Source: Tenacibaculum sp. SG-28
GTDB taxonomy: Bacteria; Bacteroidota; Bacteroidia; Flavobacteriales; Flavobacteriaceae
NCBI RefSeq assembly: GCF_002954385.1
Contig: NZ_MQVY01000001.1
Location: forward strand, 844,892-908,891
Reading direction: 5' to 3'
Length of the DNA: 64,000 nt
Shown: positions 46,206 through 55,020 of the stretch, one piece after another
Position numbering within the stretch: the stretch's first letter is position 1
Layout: every line of letters begins with the position of its first letter
The notes under the pieces: generated by a model
The model's input: only the letters and a program-made list of their open reading frames with translations
What the model was told of the DNA's origin: nothing
Database searches by the model: none
Position numbers and translations under genes: made by a program

Positions 46206-46925
46206 ATGTTTTCTATTTTTAAAAAAGAATGTAACACTTTTTTTTCGTCTTCAATTGCATATCTTGTAATTGGTGTCTTTCTTCTCGTAAACGGTTTGTA
46301 TTTATGGGTTTTCGATAACGATTTAAACCTTTTAAATGCAGGTTTTGCCGATTTAAATAATTATTTTTTCTTAGCACCTTGGTTATTTAGCTTTTTAATT
46401 TCTGCTATTACGATGCGAAGTTTTGCCGATGAATACAAAAATGGAACCATGGAAATTTTACGAACAAAACCAATTACTAATTGGGAGATTGTGTTAGGTA
46501 AGTTTTTTGCGACTGTCGTTCTTGTTGTTATTGCGTTACTACCCACTTTGGTCTATATTTACAGTATATATATTCTAGGAGCTCCAGTTGGAAATATAGA
46601 TATCGGAAGTACTCTTGGATCTTATCTTGGCTTATTTTTTCTAATTGCTAGTTTTTCTGCAATTGGCCTATTTGCTTCTACACTCTCTACCAATCAAATT
46701 GTAGCATTCATAATTGGGAATTTACTAATCTTTACAGTATTTATCGGTTTAGAAACAATTGGAAAAACCATCGGTAAGAAGGGGTATTTTTTACAAAACC
46801 TCGGCGCTTTTTATCATTACGATAGTTTCCATAAAGGGGTATTAGATACTAGAGATCTTTTGTATTTCGTATCCCTAACCTACGTATTTTTATTTCTAAC
46901 CAAACAAAAATTGAAAAATGACTAA
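46206..46925 (+). CDS. gldF: Gliding motility ABC transporter permease GldF
   Basis: The 239-residue inner-membrane protein has six hydrophobic segments and starts FSIFKKECNTFFSSSIAYLV, with SAITMRSFADEYKNGTMEILRTKPI, the ABC-2 permease coupling region. With GldG and the ATPase GldA it forms the transporter needed for gliding motility in some Flavobacteria. gldA is not in this window, which is usual. Its end overlaps the gldG start by 8 bases. Confidence 0.93.
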   Translation: MFSIFKKECNTFFSSSIAYLVIGVFLLVNGLYLWVFDNDLNLLNAGFADLNNYFFLAPWLFSFLISAITMRSFADEYKNGTMEILRTKPITNWEIVLGKFFATVVLVVIALLPTLVYIYSIYILGAPVGNIDIGSTLGSYLGLFFLIASFSAIGLFASTLSTNQIVAFIIGNLLIFTVFIGLETIGKTIGKKGYFLQNLGAFYHYDSFHKGVLDTRDLLYFVSLTYVFLFLTKQKLKND

Positions 46926-48558
46926 AAACATACAGCAGTTAATTTTGGTCTTGCTAATTCTATTAGTTGTAAACGTTACCGGAAGTAAATATTACAAGAG
47001 ATTTGATCTTACCAAAGACAAACGTTACACTTTATCAAGTATTAGTAACACCATTCTCGACAACCTGGAAAACACCATTTTTATAAACGTATATTTAGAA
47101 GGAGATTTTCCAGCAGAGTTCAAACGATTACAAATCGAAACCCAACAATTTTTAAGAGAATTAAAAGCGAAAAACGCCTCTATATACTATCGTTTCATAA
47201 ATCCAGACGATCTTCGAGAAACTTTAATTCGAAAAGGAATGTTTCCCAGTAGACTAACCGTAGAAGAAGATGGTAAACTTTCGGAAGCTATAATATTTCC
47301 ATGGGCAGAAATTCAGTATGGTAAAAAAAGAGAATTGGTTTCCTTATTACCAGATACTGTCTTAAAAACGCAAGAAGAACAACTTCAAAATGCTATTGAA
47401 AAACTGGAGTATTCCTTTATAAATGGCATACATGCCATTACTAAAAATAGCAAGAAAAAAATAGCCGTTCTCTCTGGAAATGGAGAGTTAGAGGATATTT
47501 ACCTATACAGCTTTTTATCTAAAATTAAAAGTAAGTATAACCTGGCAAAATTTACCTTAGACAGTGTAGCTAATAATCCTCAAAAAACATTAGCTGACCT
47601 AAAAAAATACGACCTTACGGTTATTGCAAAGCCACAAACTCGCTTTAGCGAGGAAGAAAAATACGTCTTAGATCAATATATCATTAACGGAGGAAACAGT
47701 CTTTGGATGATCGATAATAACTATGCAGATATCGATAGTCTATACAATGAAGGGGTCATGATGGCTGCGCCAAGAGATTTAAACCTGACCGATTTGCTAT
47801 TTAGTTATCAAATTAGAATCAACAATAAATTAGTGCAAGATTTATATAGTGCAAAAATTCCATTAGCAACGGGAAATATCGGGAACCAAACGCAATTTCA
47901 ATATTTAAATTGGTTTTTTAACCCATTGGTGAACGGTAATCCGAATCATCCGATTACTAGCAATATAGCACCAGTAAAGCTTGAGTTTACGACACAAATA
48001 GACATCTTAAAAGGAGACTTACAAAAAACTCCATTGCTAGTATCTTCAGAATTGACTAAAAAAATTGGCACACCTAGCATCATAGAATTACAAAGCATAG
48101 CCAAAGCCCCTAAAGAAGAAGTATTTACTAATGGTCCGCAATTATTTGCTGTACTTTTAGAAGGGAGCTTTAGCTCTGCATACGAAAACAGGACAAAACC
48201 ATTTGCTATCACACAACAAACCCCCAATAAACCAGCAAAAATGATCATTATTGCGGATGGAGATATCGCAAAAAATCAGCTACTAAAAGGGGAACCCTAT
48301 GATTTATCTAAAGACAAATGGACGGGTGCTACCTATGGCAACAAAGAATTTCTAGAAAATGCCGTAGATTATTTACTCGACGATGAAGGTATTATTGAAC
48401 TGCGAAATAAATCGATTCAAATAAATTTACTAGACAAGCAAAAGGCTTTCGAAGATAAAAAGTTTTGGCAACTCGTAAATGTTATCTTGCCCCTTTTAGC
48501 ATTAGTAGGTTTCGGTATGTCTTTTACTTATTATAGAAAAAAGAAATACAGTGCTTAG
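46918..48558 (+). CDS. gldG: Gliding motility ABC transporter subunit GldG
   Basis: The 546-residue protein has an N-terminal helix (LILVLLILLVVNVTGSKYY), a large exported domain (DLTKDKRYTLSSIS, VYLEGDFPAEFKRLQIETQQ, KKIAVLSGNGELEDIYLY) and a C-terminal helix (VILPLLALVGFGMSF) with a basic tail. This is the ABC_transp_aux topology of GldG. It overlaps gldF by 8 bases and ends the five-gene unit. Its stop overlaps the convergent aquaporin stop by four bases. Confidence 0.94.
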   Translation: MTKNIQQLILVLLILLVVNVTGSKYYKRFDLTKDKRYTLSSISNTILDNLENTIFINVYLEGDFPAEFKRLQIETQQFLRELKAKNASIYYRFINPDDLRETLIRKGMFPSRLTVEEDGKLSEAIIFPWAEIQYGKKRELVSLLPDTVLKTQEEQLQNAIEKLEYSFINGIHAITKNSKKKIAVLSGNGELEDIYLYSFLSKIKSKYNLAKFTLDSVANNPQKTLADLKKYDLTVIAKPQTRFSEEEKYVLDQYIINGGNSLWMIDNNYADIDSLYNEGVMMAAPRDLNLTDLLFSYQIRINNKLVQDLYSAKIPLATGNIGNQTQFQYLNWFFNPLVNGNPNHPITSNIAPVKLEFTTQIDILKGDLQKTPLLVSSELTKKIGTPSIIELQSIAKAPKEEVFTNGPQLFAVLLEGSFSSAYENRTKPFAITQQTPNKPAKMIIIADGDIAKNQLLKGEPYDLSKDKWTGATYGNKEFLENAVDYLLDDEGIIELRNKSIQINLLDKQKAFEDKKFWQLVNVILPLLALVGFGMSFTYYRKKKYSA

Positions 48559-49220
48559 CACTGTGCATCGCAACATTGCTCTTCTTTTACCAATTTACAA
48601 GATATTACTGCCAGTATTGCCCCAATAATTGGTGCTGTGAGATACAACCACAAATGCTCATAATGCCCGGAGAAAACTGCTGGTGCAATTGACCTAGCAG
48701 GATTCATGGAGGCTTTAGTTACAGGGCCTGCAAACATTGCTTCTAAAAGCACCACTCCACCAATTGCAATTCCGGCCATCACTCCAACTTCTTTACTTCC
48801 TGTTGAGACATTAATGATCGTTAGCATTAGAAAAAATGTTAACAGTAATTCTACTATAAAAGCTCTCCAGGGAACTATAGAAGGTATAGTTGCTCCGTAA
48901 AATTCGCTAGTCGGAAACAGAATAAACAACATCAAACTAGCAAACATTGCTCCGGTAATTTGTGCAATTATATAGGCAGGCACTTCTTTCCATGGAAACT
49001 TTTTTGCGTAAGCAAAGGCAATTGTTACTGCTGGATTAAAGTGCGCTCCGGATATTTCTCCAAAAGCATAAATCATAGCCATTACAATTAAACCCCAGGT
49101 GATTGCAACACCGGTATGATTTAAATCTACACCACCAGTGATTTCGTTTACTGTCATTGCTCCGGTACCACAAAAAATTAGTGTGAAAGTCCCTATTGCC
49201 TCCGAAATGTATTTTTTCAT
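48555..49220 (-). CDS. MIP family channel (aquaporin Z/GlpF type)
   Basis: The 221-residue channel has six membrane helices and both pore motifs: GAHFNPAVTIAFA in the first half and KASMNPARSIAPAV in the second, the second followed by the selectivity-filter Arg. It starts KKYISEAIGTFTLIFCGTGA. The short C-terminus ends in a cysteine-rich tail (CCDAQC). Water versus glycerol selectivity cannot be settled; no glycerol genes are nearby, and the length favours an aquaporin. Confidence 0.9.
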   Translation of the reverse strand: MKKYISEAIGTFTLIFCGTGAMTVNEITGGVDLNHTGVAITWGLIVMAMIYAFGEISGAHFNPAVTIAFAYAKKFPWKEVPAYIIAQITGAMFASLMLFILFPTSEFYGATIPSIVPWRAFIVELLLTFFLMLTIINVSTGSKEVGVMAGIAIGGVVLLEAMFAGPVTKASMNPARSIAPAVFSGHYEHLWLYLTAPIIGAILAVISCKLVKEEQCCDAQC

Positions 49221-49225
49221 ACGAG

Positions 49226-49233
49226 CAAATATA
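49226..49233 (-). promoter_or_regulatory. -7 box (TATATTTG) for the aquaporin gene
   Basis: The match ends only 5 bases before the ATG at 49220. The closest upstream TTG is 27 bases away. Confidence 0.45.
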
Positions 49234-49316
49234 CTGCATACTATTTTAAGATTTTGTTAACAATAAGTGTATTTTTTAGCTGTAATTTTAGCGTACAATT
49301 ATTAAACAATTTTCAC

Positions 49317-50158
49317 ATGAAAAAATATTTTTAAGTTTACTTGGTATAGCGTTTAGTTTACAAGCAAACGCACAAATTGAAACACCTGCAGCTAGTCCTT
49401 TATCTAAAATGGAGCAAAAAGTTGGTTTAACCGATGTTACCGTGACGTATTCTAGGCCGGGAATGAAAGGAAGAAAAATTTTTGGAGATTTAGTTCCCTT
49501 TGGGAAACTTTGGAGAACAGGAGCAAACGAAAACACCAAAGTAACTTTTAGTGATGATGTGATCATTGCTGGTAAAACACTAAAAAAAGGAACCTATGCT
49601 ATTTTTTCAAAACCTAATGCAGGATCATGGGATATAATGTTTTACAATGACGCAAGTAATTGGGGAACTCCAAGAAATTGGAACGATGCAAACGTTGCCT
49701 TAACTACTACTGTAAAAACACAAACCTTACCAGCAAATGTAGAAACATTTACCATATCATTTGGAGATTTAACTAGTAATTCCGCAGTTTTAGGAATTAT
49801 GTGGGAAAAAACATATGTTGGTATCAAATTTAACACACCAACAGACAAGGCTGTAGAGGAGAGTATCGCCAGAACCATGAACGGACCATCGGCTAACGAT
49901 TACTATGCATCAGCAGTATACTACCTAACAGAAGATAAAGATATAAACAAAGCTAAAGAATGGATCAATAAAGCTGTAGATATGACAAAAGACCAACCTC
50001 GTTTTTGGTACTTACGTCAGCAGTCTTTAATTCTTGCAAAAGCAGGAGACAAAAAAGGTGCCATTGCTGCAGCGAAAGCATCACTTTCTGGTGCTGAAAA
50101 AAGAGGAAATGCAGATTATGTTAAAATGAACAAAGAATTTTTGGCTAAAATGCAATAA
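49317..50158 (+). CDS. Exported DUF2911 domain protein (frameshift near start)
   Basis: The restored 280-residue protein has a signal peptide (FLSLLGIAFSLQANAQ) and a DUF2911 beta domain (SPLSKMEQKVGLTDVTVTYSRPGMKGRKIFG, LWRTGANENTKVTFSDDV). It ends in a helical TPR-like region (AKEWINKAVDMTKDQPRFWY). As written, the ATG at 49317 meets a stop after five codons; adding one A to the six-A run at 49320-49325 restores the signal peptide in frame. The frame from 49409 that looks like a start is internal. Family function is unknown; periplasmic or surface location is likely. Confidence 0.85.
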
Positions 50159-50174
50159 ATTATTGTTACCGAAC

Positions 50175-50206
50175 AAAAAACTCCTAGTTCTAGCTAGGAG
50201 TTTTTT
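50175..50206. terminator. Bidirectional terminator after the DUF2911 gene
   Basis: AACTCCTAG and CTAGGAGTT form a 9-bp stem around a 6-base loop, flanked by A6 on the left and T6 on the right. It serves the convergent DUF2911 and GNAT genes. Confidence 0.85.
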
Positions 50207-50217
50207 ATGGAACATAC

Positions 50218-50673
50218 TTAAATTGTAGTTCTCATTTTAATTAAGTGTTTTTGAAATCCAACTTTTTCATAGGCTTTTATCGCTTGAGAATTTTCGGTAT
50301 ATACATCTAATCTAACCTCATTTATACCCCTAGAGCGTATCCAATCGAATAAACTATCCATTATACGTTTATTTATGCCTTTACCTCGTTTTTCAGGAAT
50401 CACATACATGAATCCTACATATGCTAGAACCGAAAATTTGAAATATACCTTTGGTTGGTGAATACTGGCATAGCCTGAAGCAATGAGTTTTTTGTTTTCT
50501 GTAGCCACTAAAATACATACATCAGTAGCGAGAATCATATTTTTAATATTATAGTAGACGATATCTTCATCTTTTAAAGTAGCGTCGAAGGGTCTTTCCG
50601 CCTTTATTAAAGCTTGTTCAAACTCTAATAAAACGGGTAAATCATTTAAAGTGGCTTCTCTAATCTGTATCAA
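50218..50673 (-). CDS. GNAT N-acetyltransferase
   Basis: The 151-residue protein is a single GNAT domain: IQIREATLNDLPVLLEFEQ, YVGFMYVIPEKRGKGINKRIMDSL (acetyl-CoA loop RGKGIN) and VRLDVYTENSQAIKAYEKVGFQK. The start is a TTG at 50673 that lies within the corrected end of the upstream symporter gene, so the two are coupled. The acceptor substrate is unknown. Confidence 0.87.
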   Translation of the reverse strand: MIQIREATLNDLPVLLEFEQALIKAERPFDATLKDEDIVYYNIKNMILATDVCILVATENKKLIASGYASIHQPKVYFKFSVLAYVGFMYVIPEKRGKGINKRIMDSLFDWIRSRGINEVRLDVYTENSQAIKAYEKVGFQKHLIKMRTTI

Positions 50674-52514
50674 CTAACGACTCTTTTTTGGTATTAAAAA
50701 AACCTAATACTACAAATGTAACTATAAGGTATAACACATAAAATACATCGAGAGAACTTCCATTGAACAAATCGTACACGATTTTAAAAAATTCCCAGAG
50801 AAATAAAAAGCAATGTAATTTTATTTTTAACATCTAACTGCTTAAAAGTGAATAGCAAAGCTAAATACAGTACTGAAATACAGCCGATAAAGTTTAACCA
50901 TAAATAACTAATAACAGGTTTTAAACCTTGTTGTTCGAGGTTGTAAATTCCAAAGTAAAAGATGAAAAAAATCAAAACCTGAGTTATCAAAGCACTTGTA
51001 AAAACAGTGTTCCCTTTTATTTTTTTAAAGAAAAATGCCAATAAAAATATTCCTAGTACATTTCCATAAAAAATAGAACCAATAATATTCACCAGTTGAA
51101 TCAAATTATCAAATAAATTAGCAATACAGGCAACAGCAATTGCAAGAATTCCCCATGCCAAAGTGAAAAATTTTGACACGTTAACATAATACGCATCACT
51201 ATGGGAGCTTGCGACGTTTCTTTTGTATAAATCTATGGTTGTGGTTGAGGCTAATGCATTCAATTCAGAAGCTGTAGAAGACATTGCCGCAGAGAGTATA
51301 ACTGCAAGTAAAAGCCCCACTAATCCTTTAGGTAAATAGTTTAATATAAATTGTATAAATACGTAATCTTTATCATTAGTTTCGACAGAATTATCTGCTT
51401 TTGAAATTAAAACTTTAGCCTCTTTTTTTAATACTTTATCTCGTTCATTTAGTTCTTGCAAAAGTTCTGTATTGCTGGAATTTAATCCCTGAAAAAGGAT
51501 GGCCTTTTTTTGCGACTCAATATCCTTGTGTTGTGTTTCTAAGGCTTTATAATCAGAAGCATATTTAGAGTTCAGAACAACTTCTTGTGCCTTTGGGTTG
51601 AAGTTTAGGGGTGCACTATTAAATTGGTAAAAAACAAAAACCATCACACCTACTAATAAGATGAAAAATTGCATTGGAACTTTAAGTAATCCGTTAAATA
51701 TTAGTCCTAATTGACTCTCTTTGGCAGATTTCCCAGATAAATATCGTTGCACCTGACTTTGATCGGTACCGAAATAGGATAACATTAAAAATGTCCCTCC
51801 TAAAATCCCAGTCCAAACAGTATAGCGATTATCTAGATCTAAGGAAAAATCTAAAACATTCATTTTATCACTGGCACCTGCAATTTCGAGAGCTTTGGTA
51901 AACGTAATATCATCGGGAAGATATTGCAGTATAAGATAAAATGCAATAAACATTCCTGAAAATATAACTCCCATTTGTTGTTTTTGTGTTACACTTACCG
52001 CTTTAGTTCCTCCAGATACCGTATACACGATTACCAAAAGTCCTATAACCACATTTAAAGTTATCAAATCCCAACCTAAAACGGCGGACAAAATAATAGC
52101 AGGAGCAAAAATCGTAATACCTGCGGCTAGTCCTCGCTGTATAAGAAATAAAATAGCAGTTAAAGTTCTGGTTTTTTTATCAAATCTAGTCTCTAAATAT
52201 TCATAAGCTGTATAGACATTAAGTTTGTGGTATATAGGAATAAAAACCATACAAATTACCACCATAGCAATTGGAAGTCCAAAATAAAATTGAACAAATC
52301 CCATACCGCTGTGAAATGCTTGTCCGGGAGTAGATAAAAAGGTAATAGCGCTTGCTTGGGTAGCCATTACAGATAAACCAATGGTCCACCAATTTGTCTC
52401 ATTACCTCCTTTAATAAAATCTTTTACATTCTTACTTCCACGTGTTTTCCATGCCCCATAAAAAACTATAAACAGCAGGGTTATGGAAAGTATAATCCAG
52501 TCTATTGTATGCAT
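50660..52514 (-). CDS. Sodium:solute symporter (SSS family; frameshift near C-terminus)
   Basis: The protein has about 13 membrane helices and opens IDWIILSITLLFIVFYGAWKTRG; SSS core motifs include GLSVMATQASAITFLSTPG and GGTFLMLSYFGTDQSQVQRYLSGKS. A charged loop of about 80 residues sits between late helices (residues ~305-385). The frame stops at 50784 at a six-A run (50786-50791). Removing one base, or adding two, continues KIVYDLFNGSSLDVFYVLYL, a final helix and a stop at 50660, 14 bases inside the GNAT gene. The substrate is unknown (sugars, amino acids or sialic acid are possible). Confidence 0.87.
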
Positions 52515-52622
52515 TTAATTGCTAAATTTATTCATTAATAAATAAAATAGAACGATATATACTACGTTCGCTAAGAGTACCATTGTGTACTCACGTTTCC
52601 ATTTTGTTTTATTGGACGTCAT
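52515..52622 (-). CDS. 35-residue single-helix membrane protein abutting the symporter start
   Basis: This small open frame runs ATG (52622) to TAA (52515), directly against the symporter ATG (TAAATG). It encodes a basic N-terminus (TSNKTKWKREYT) and one transmembrane helix (MVLLANVVYIVLFYLLM) ending NKFSN. It starts 12 bases after the stop of the upstream lipoprotein gene. Its tight fit between two genes, the positive-inside topology and the clean hydrophobic helix argue that it is real. A small accessory subunit for the symporter, as with other two-component symporters, is inference. Confidence 0.65.
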   Translation of the reverse strand: MTSNKTKWKREYTMVLLANVVYIVLFYLLMNKFSN

Positions 52623-52634
52623 ATTGTTTAATTT

Positions 52635-53390
52635 TTACTCTTCATAAAAGATATCCGACAATGAATTTTCTTGTAACGAGATTGTAGAAAAAAGAACTGG
52701 ATTACCTTTTGCGCTTACAGGGTTACCTAAGCTATCTTTGGTGAACCAAGAGATGCTTTTGGGTAACAAAATCCCCTTTTCTTCTTGCCATGTATCGTAT
52801 TTTATCAAGTTAAAATTATTAGATACTTTCTTTGAAAAATAAGTTACGGAATAACCTAGCCATTCCATTTGTTTAGTTTCTGGGTGAAAATATAAAAAAT
52901 AATTATCATCTGGTGAAGCCCCGACATCTTGATTGTACGAAATTTTAATGCCCGGAAATGAAATTCCATTGTATTCTAAAGGTTTTGCTTCCGTATATGT
53001 GATACCCTCATCTGCCAAAACAAAAGGCATAGCAAAAAAATAAAAATATAAATTATAATAAAAGTTGGGATCTGACGTAAAGGAAGAAGCACTCTTTTGT
53101 TGAAACCAAACCTTCTTCCCATTAAAACCAATAGTGAAATCTTTAGAGGTAATGCGAGTTTTTCGAGAATGCAAATCTACCACGTGCTTTTCGTCATCTA
53201 CAGAAAAACGAACCGTAGAAAATGTATGCCATAGATGCATACCTCCGTGGGTATTGATGACTTTACTTAAATCCTTAGAAATACTAGGTCTAGTATGTTT
53301 TTTTGTTGTAGGAAGCAAACCATTATCAGAATTTTTACAGGATAACCAAAAAAATATAATGAGAAGTACGAATAGCCATTTTGGTACCAT
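52635..53390 (-). CDS. Predicted lipoprotein, DUF6503-like
   Basis: The 251-residue protein has a lipoprotein signal (LFVLLIIFFWLSC) and so should be membrane-anchored. The mature part begins KNSDNGLLPTT and has INTHGGMHLWHTFSTVRFSV, DFTIGFNGKKVWFQQ and GISFPGIKISYNQDVGASPDDNYFLYF, a beta-sandwich-like layout similar to lipoproteins labelled DUF6503. That family label is from memory and not certain. It heads a minus-strand unit with the small membrane protein, symporter and GNAT genes. Confidence 0.68.
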   Translation of the reverse strand: MVPKWLFVLLIIFFWLSCKNSDNGLLPTTKKHTRPSISKDLSKVINTHGGMHLWHTFSTVRFSVDDEKHVVDLHSRKTRITSKDFTIGFNGKKVWFQQKSASSFTSDPNFYYNLYFYFFAMPFVLADEGITYTEAKPLEYNGISFPGIKISYNQDVGASPDDNYFLYFHPETKQMEWLGYSVTYFSKKVSNNFNLIKYDTWQEEKGILLPKSISWFTKDSLGNPVSAKGNPVLFSTISLQENSLSDIFYEE

Positions 53391-53438
53391 AACGATGCAT
53401 TAGAGTTTCTACATTGGACGAAATATAAAAACATACTT

Positions 53439-53468
53439 ACAAAAAAATCCTGAGTGTTGCTCAGGATT
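53439..53468 (-). terminator. Terminator after the ferredoxin gene
   Basis: On the minus strand AATCCTGAG and CTCAGGATT form a 9-bp stem around a 5-base loop, followed by a T7 run, about 25 bases after the ferredoxin stop. Confidence 0.85.
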
Positions 53469-53492
53469 ACTCTAATAAAATTATTTAATTTT

Positions 53493-53843
53493 TTATTCGT
53501 GGTGTAAAAATCGTTGTTTGGCCAACAGTGCTTCTTCCGTTTCCACATTATTTTCATCGGGAACACAGCAATCTACCGGACATACTGCGGCGCATTGCGG
53601 TTCTTCATGAAATCCCTTACACTCGGTACATTTATCGGCAACAATAAAGTATATTTCATCAGAAATTGGTTCATTCTCCTCTTCTGCATTAATGCTTTTT
53701 CCATCTGGTAATACTACATTACCCTCTAAATCAGTACCATCTGCGTATTTCCAATCTTCAGCTCCTTCATAAATAGCAGTGTTAGGACATTCGGGCTCAC
53801 AAGCACCGCAGTTTATGCATTCGTCTGTTATAATTATTGCCAT
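53493..53843 (-). CDS. 4Fe-4S dicluster ferredoxin
   Basis: The 116-residue protein holds two 4Fe-4S sites: [15 protein letters not shown] near the N-terminus, and [23 protein letters not shown] after an acidic insertion (about residues 28-62). The second site has the long CxxC-x8-CxxxCP spacing of the 'YfhL-like' group. It carries electrons for an unidentified reductase. It is divergent from the acyl-CoA reductase, and its promoter interleaves with that gene's box. Confidence 0.93.
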   Translation of the reverse strand: MAIIITDECINCGACEPECPNTAIYEGAEDWKYADGTDLEGNVVLPDGKSINAEEENEPISDEIYFIVADKCTECKGFHEEPQCAAVCPVDCCVPDENNVETEEALLAKQRFLHHE

Positions 53844-53864
53844 GATAAATATCTTTCTGTTTCG

Positions 53865-53872
53865 TAACTTTG
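53865..53872 (+). promoter_or_regulatory. -7 box (TAACTTTG) for the serine operon
   Basis: The perfect TAnnTTTG match lies 41 bases before the ATG at 53914 and 5 bases from the divergent ferredoxin box. The nearest TTG is 25 bases upstream. Confidence 0.5.
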
Positions 53873-53877
53873 CAATG

Positions 53878-53908
53878 CAAAAATAGTTCCAATTTAATTT
53901 AGAACCAA
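53878..53908 (-). promoter_or_regulatory. Complete promoter (TTG-N20-TATTTTTG) for the ferredoxin gene
   Basis: On the minus strand TTG (53906-53908) and TATTTTTG (53878-53885) are 20 bases apart. It overlaps the 5' leader of the divergent operon, so the two promoters could interfere. Confidence 0.7.
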
Positions 53909-53913
53909 TATAA

Positions 53914-54975
53914 ATGGATAGTATACAAAGAAGTACGAACGCTTTTATTCAACTGGGAAAATTCTTAAGCCAATTTAGTACAGATGGCATACAAAAAGAT
54001 AATTCCATACCCTTTAATGACCTATTTTTTGATGGTTTTAAACACCAAATTAAAATAGCAGAAGAATCTAACTCTTGGTTCACCAAAAATAACATTTTGT
54101 TCGCACTACAAAATTGGTCGCAAGCACTAACGGAACAAAATATAAATCAATGGATCCAAGGTGCAAATATTGGAAAAAACAAACGTAAAAAAATAGCGAT
54201 AATCATGGCAGGTAATATTCCATTGGTAGGCTTCCATGATTTTATATCTGTACTAATGGCAGGGCATGCAGTAGTGGTAAAACAATCTTCAAATGACAAG
54301 CATTTATTACCTTTTCTAGCCAAATATTTAGAATATGTATTACCAGAATGGAAAGGACAAATAACATTCACTGAAAACACTTTGCAAAACTACGATGCCG
54401 TTATTGCTACAGGAAGTAACAATACCGCTAGATATTTTGACTATTATTTTAAAGACAAACCTAATATAATTCGAAAAAATAGAAATTCTGTAGCAGTATT
54501 AAGTGGTAAAGAATCGGCAGAGGATCTCGAGCAGTTAGGAAACGATATTTTCACCTATTTTGGTTTAGGATGTAGGTCTGTGTCTAAGTTGTTTGTTCCG
54601 AAAGAATACAATTTTGATTCCTTTTTTAAAGGGATGTATTCGAAACGCGATATAATAAACAACGCTAAATATGCCAATAATTACGACTATAACAAAGCGG
54701 TTTATTTAATGAGTGAATTCGATATATTAGAAAATGGTTTTCTTATGATAAAGGAGGATCAAAGCTATGCCTCCCCTATTGCAACTGTATTTTATGAATA
54801 TTATGAAAACGATGAAGCACTAAAAGAAAAATTAAAAAAAGATCAAGAAAAAATTCAATGTTTGGTAGCGAAAAACTTTTCTACCCAACAAATTTCATTT
54901 GGAAAAACGCAAGCACCCAATTTGTGGGATTATGCAGATGGAATTAACACCCTAGATTTTCTGGGAAATCTGTAA
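53914..54975 (+). CDS. Acyl-CoA reductase (LuxC-type aldehyde dehydrogenase)
   Basis: The 353-residue protein has an N-terminal helical part, [24 protein letters not shown] (nucleotide-binding region), [16 protein letters not shown] and the active-site Cys in [13 protein letters not shown]. This is the LuxC acyl-CoA reductase group, which makes fatty aldehydes from acyl-CoA or acyl-ACP. No luciferase or other lux gene is seen. The gene starts a plus-strand unit with serC 45 bases downstream. The physiological role is unknown. Confidence 0.85.
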   Translation: MDSIQRSTNAFIQLGKFLSQFSTDGIQKDNSIPFNDLFFDGFKHQIKIAEESNSWFTKNNILFALQNWSQALTEQNINQWIQGANIGKNKRKKIAIIMAGNIPLVGFHDFISVLMAGHAVVVKQSSNDKHLLPFLAKYLEYVLPEWKGQITFTENTLQNYDAVIATGSNNTARYFDYYFKDKPNIIRKNRNSVAVLSGKESAEDLEQLGNDIFTYFGLGCRSVSKLFVPKEYNFDSFFKGMYSKRDIINNAKYANNYDYNKAVYLMSEFDILENGFLMIKEDQSYASPIATVFYEYYENDEALKEKLKKDQEKIQCLVAKNFSTQQISFGKTQAPNLWDYADGINTLDFLGNL

Positions 54976-55020
54976 GGTATTTTTAGTATAATTCGCATCT
55001 TTGTAATTAAATTATAACGA

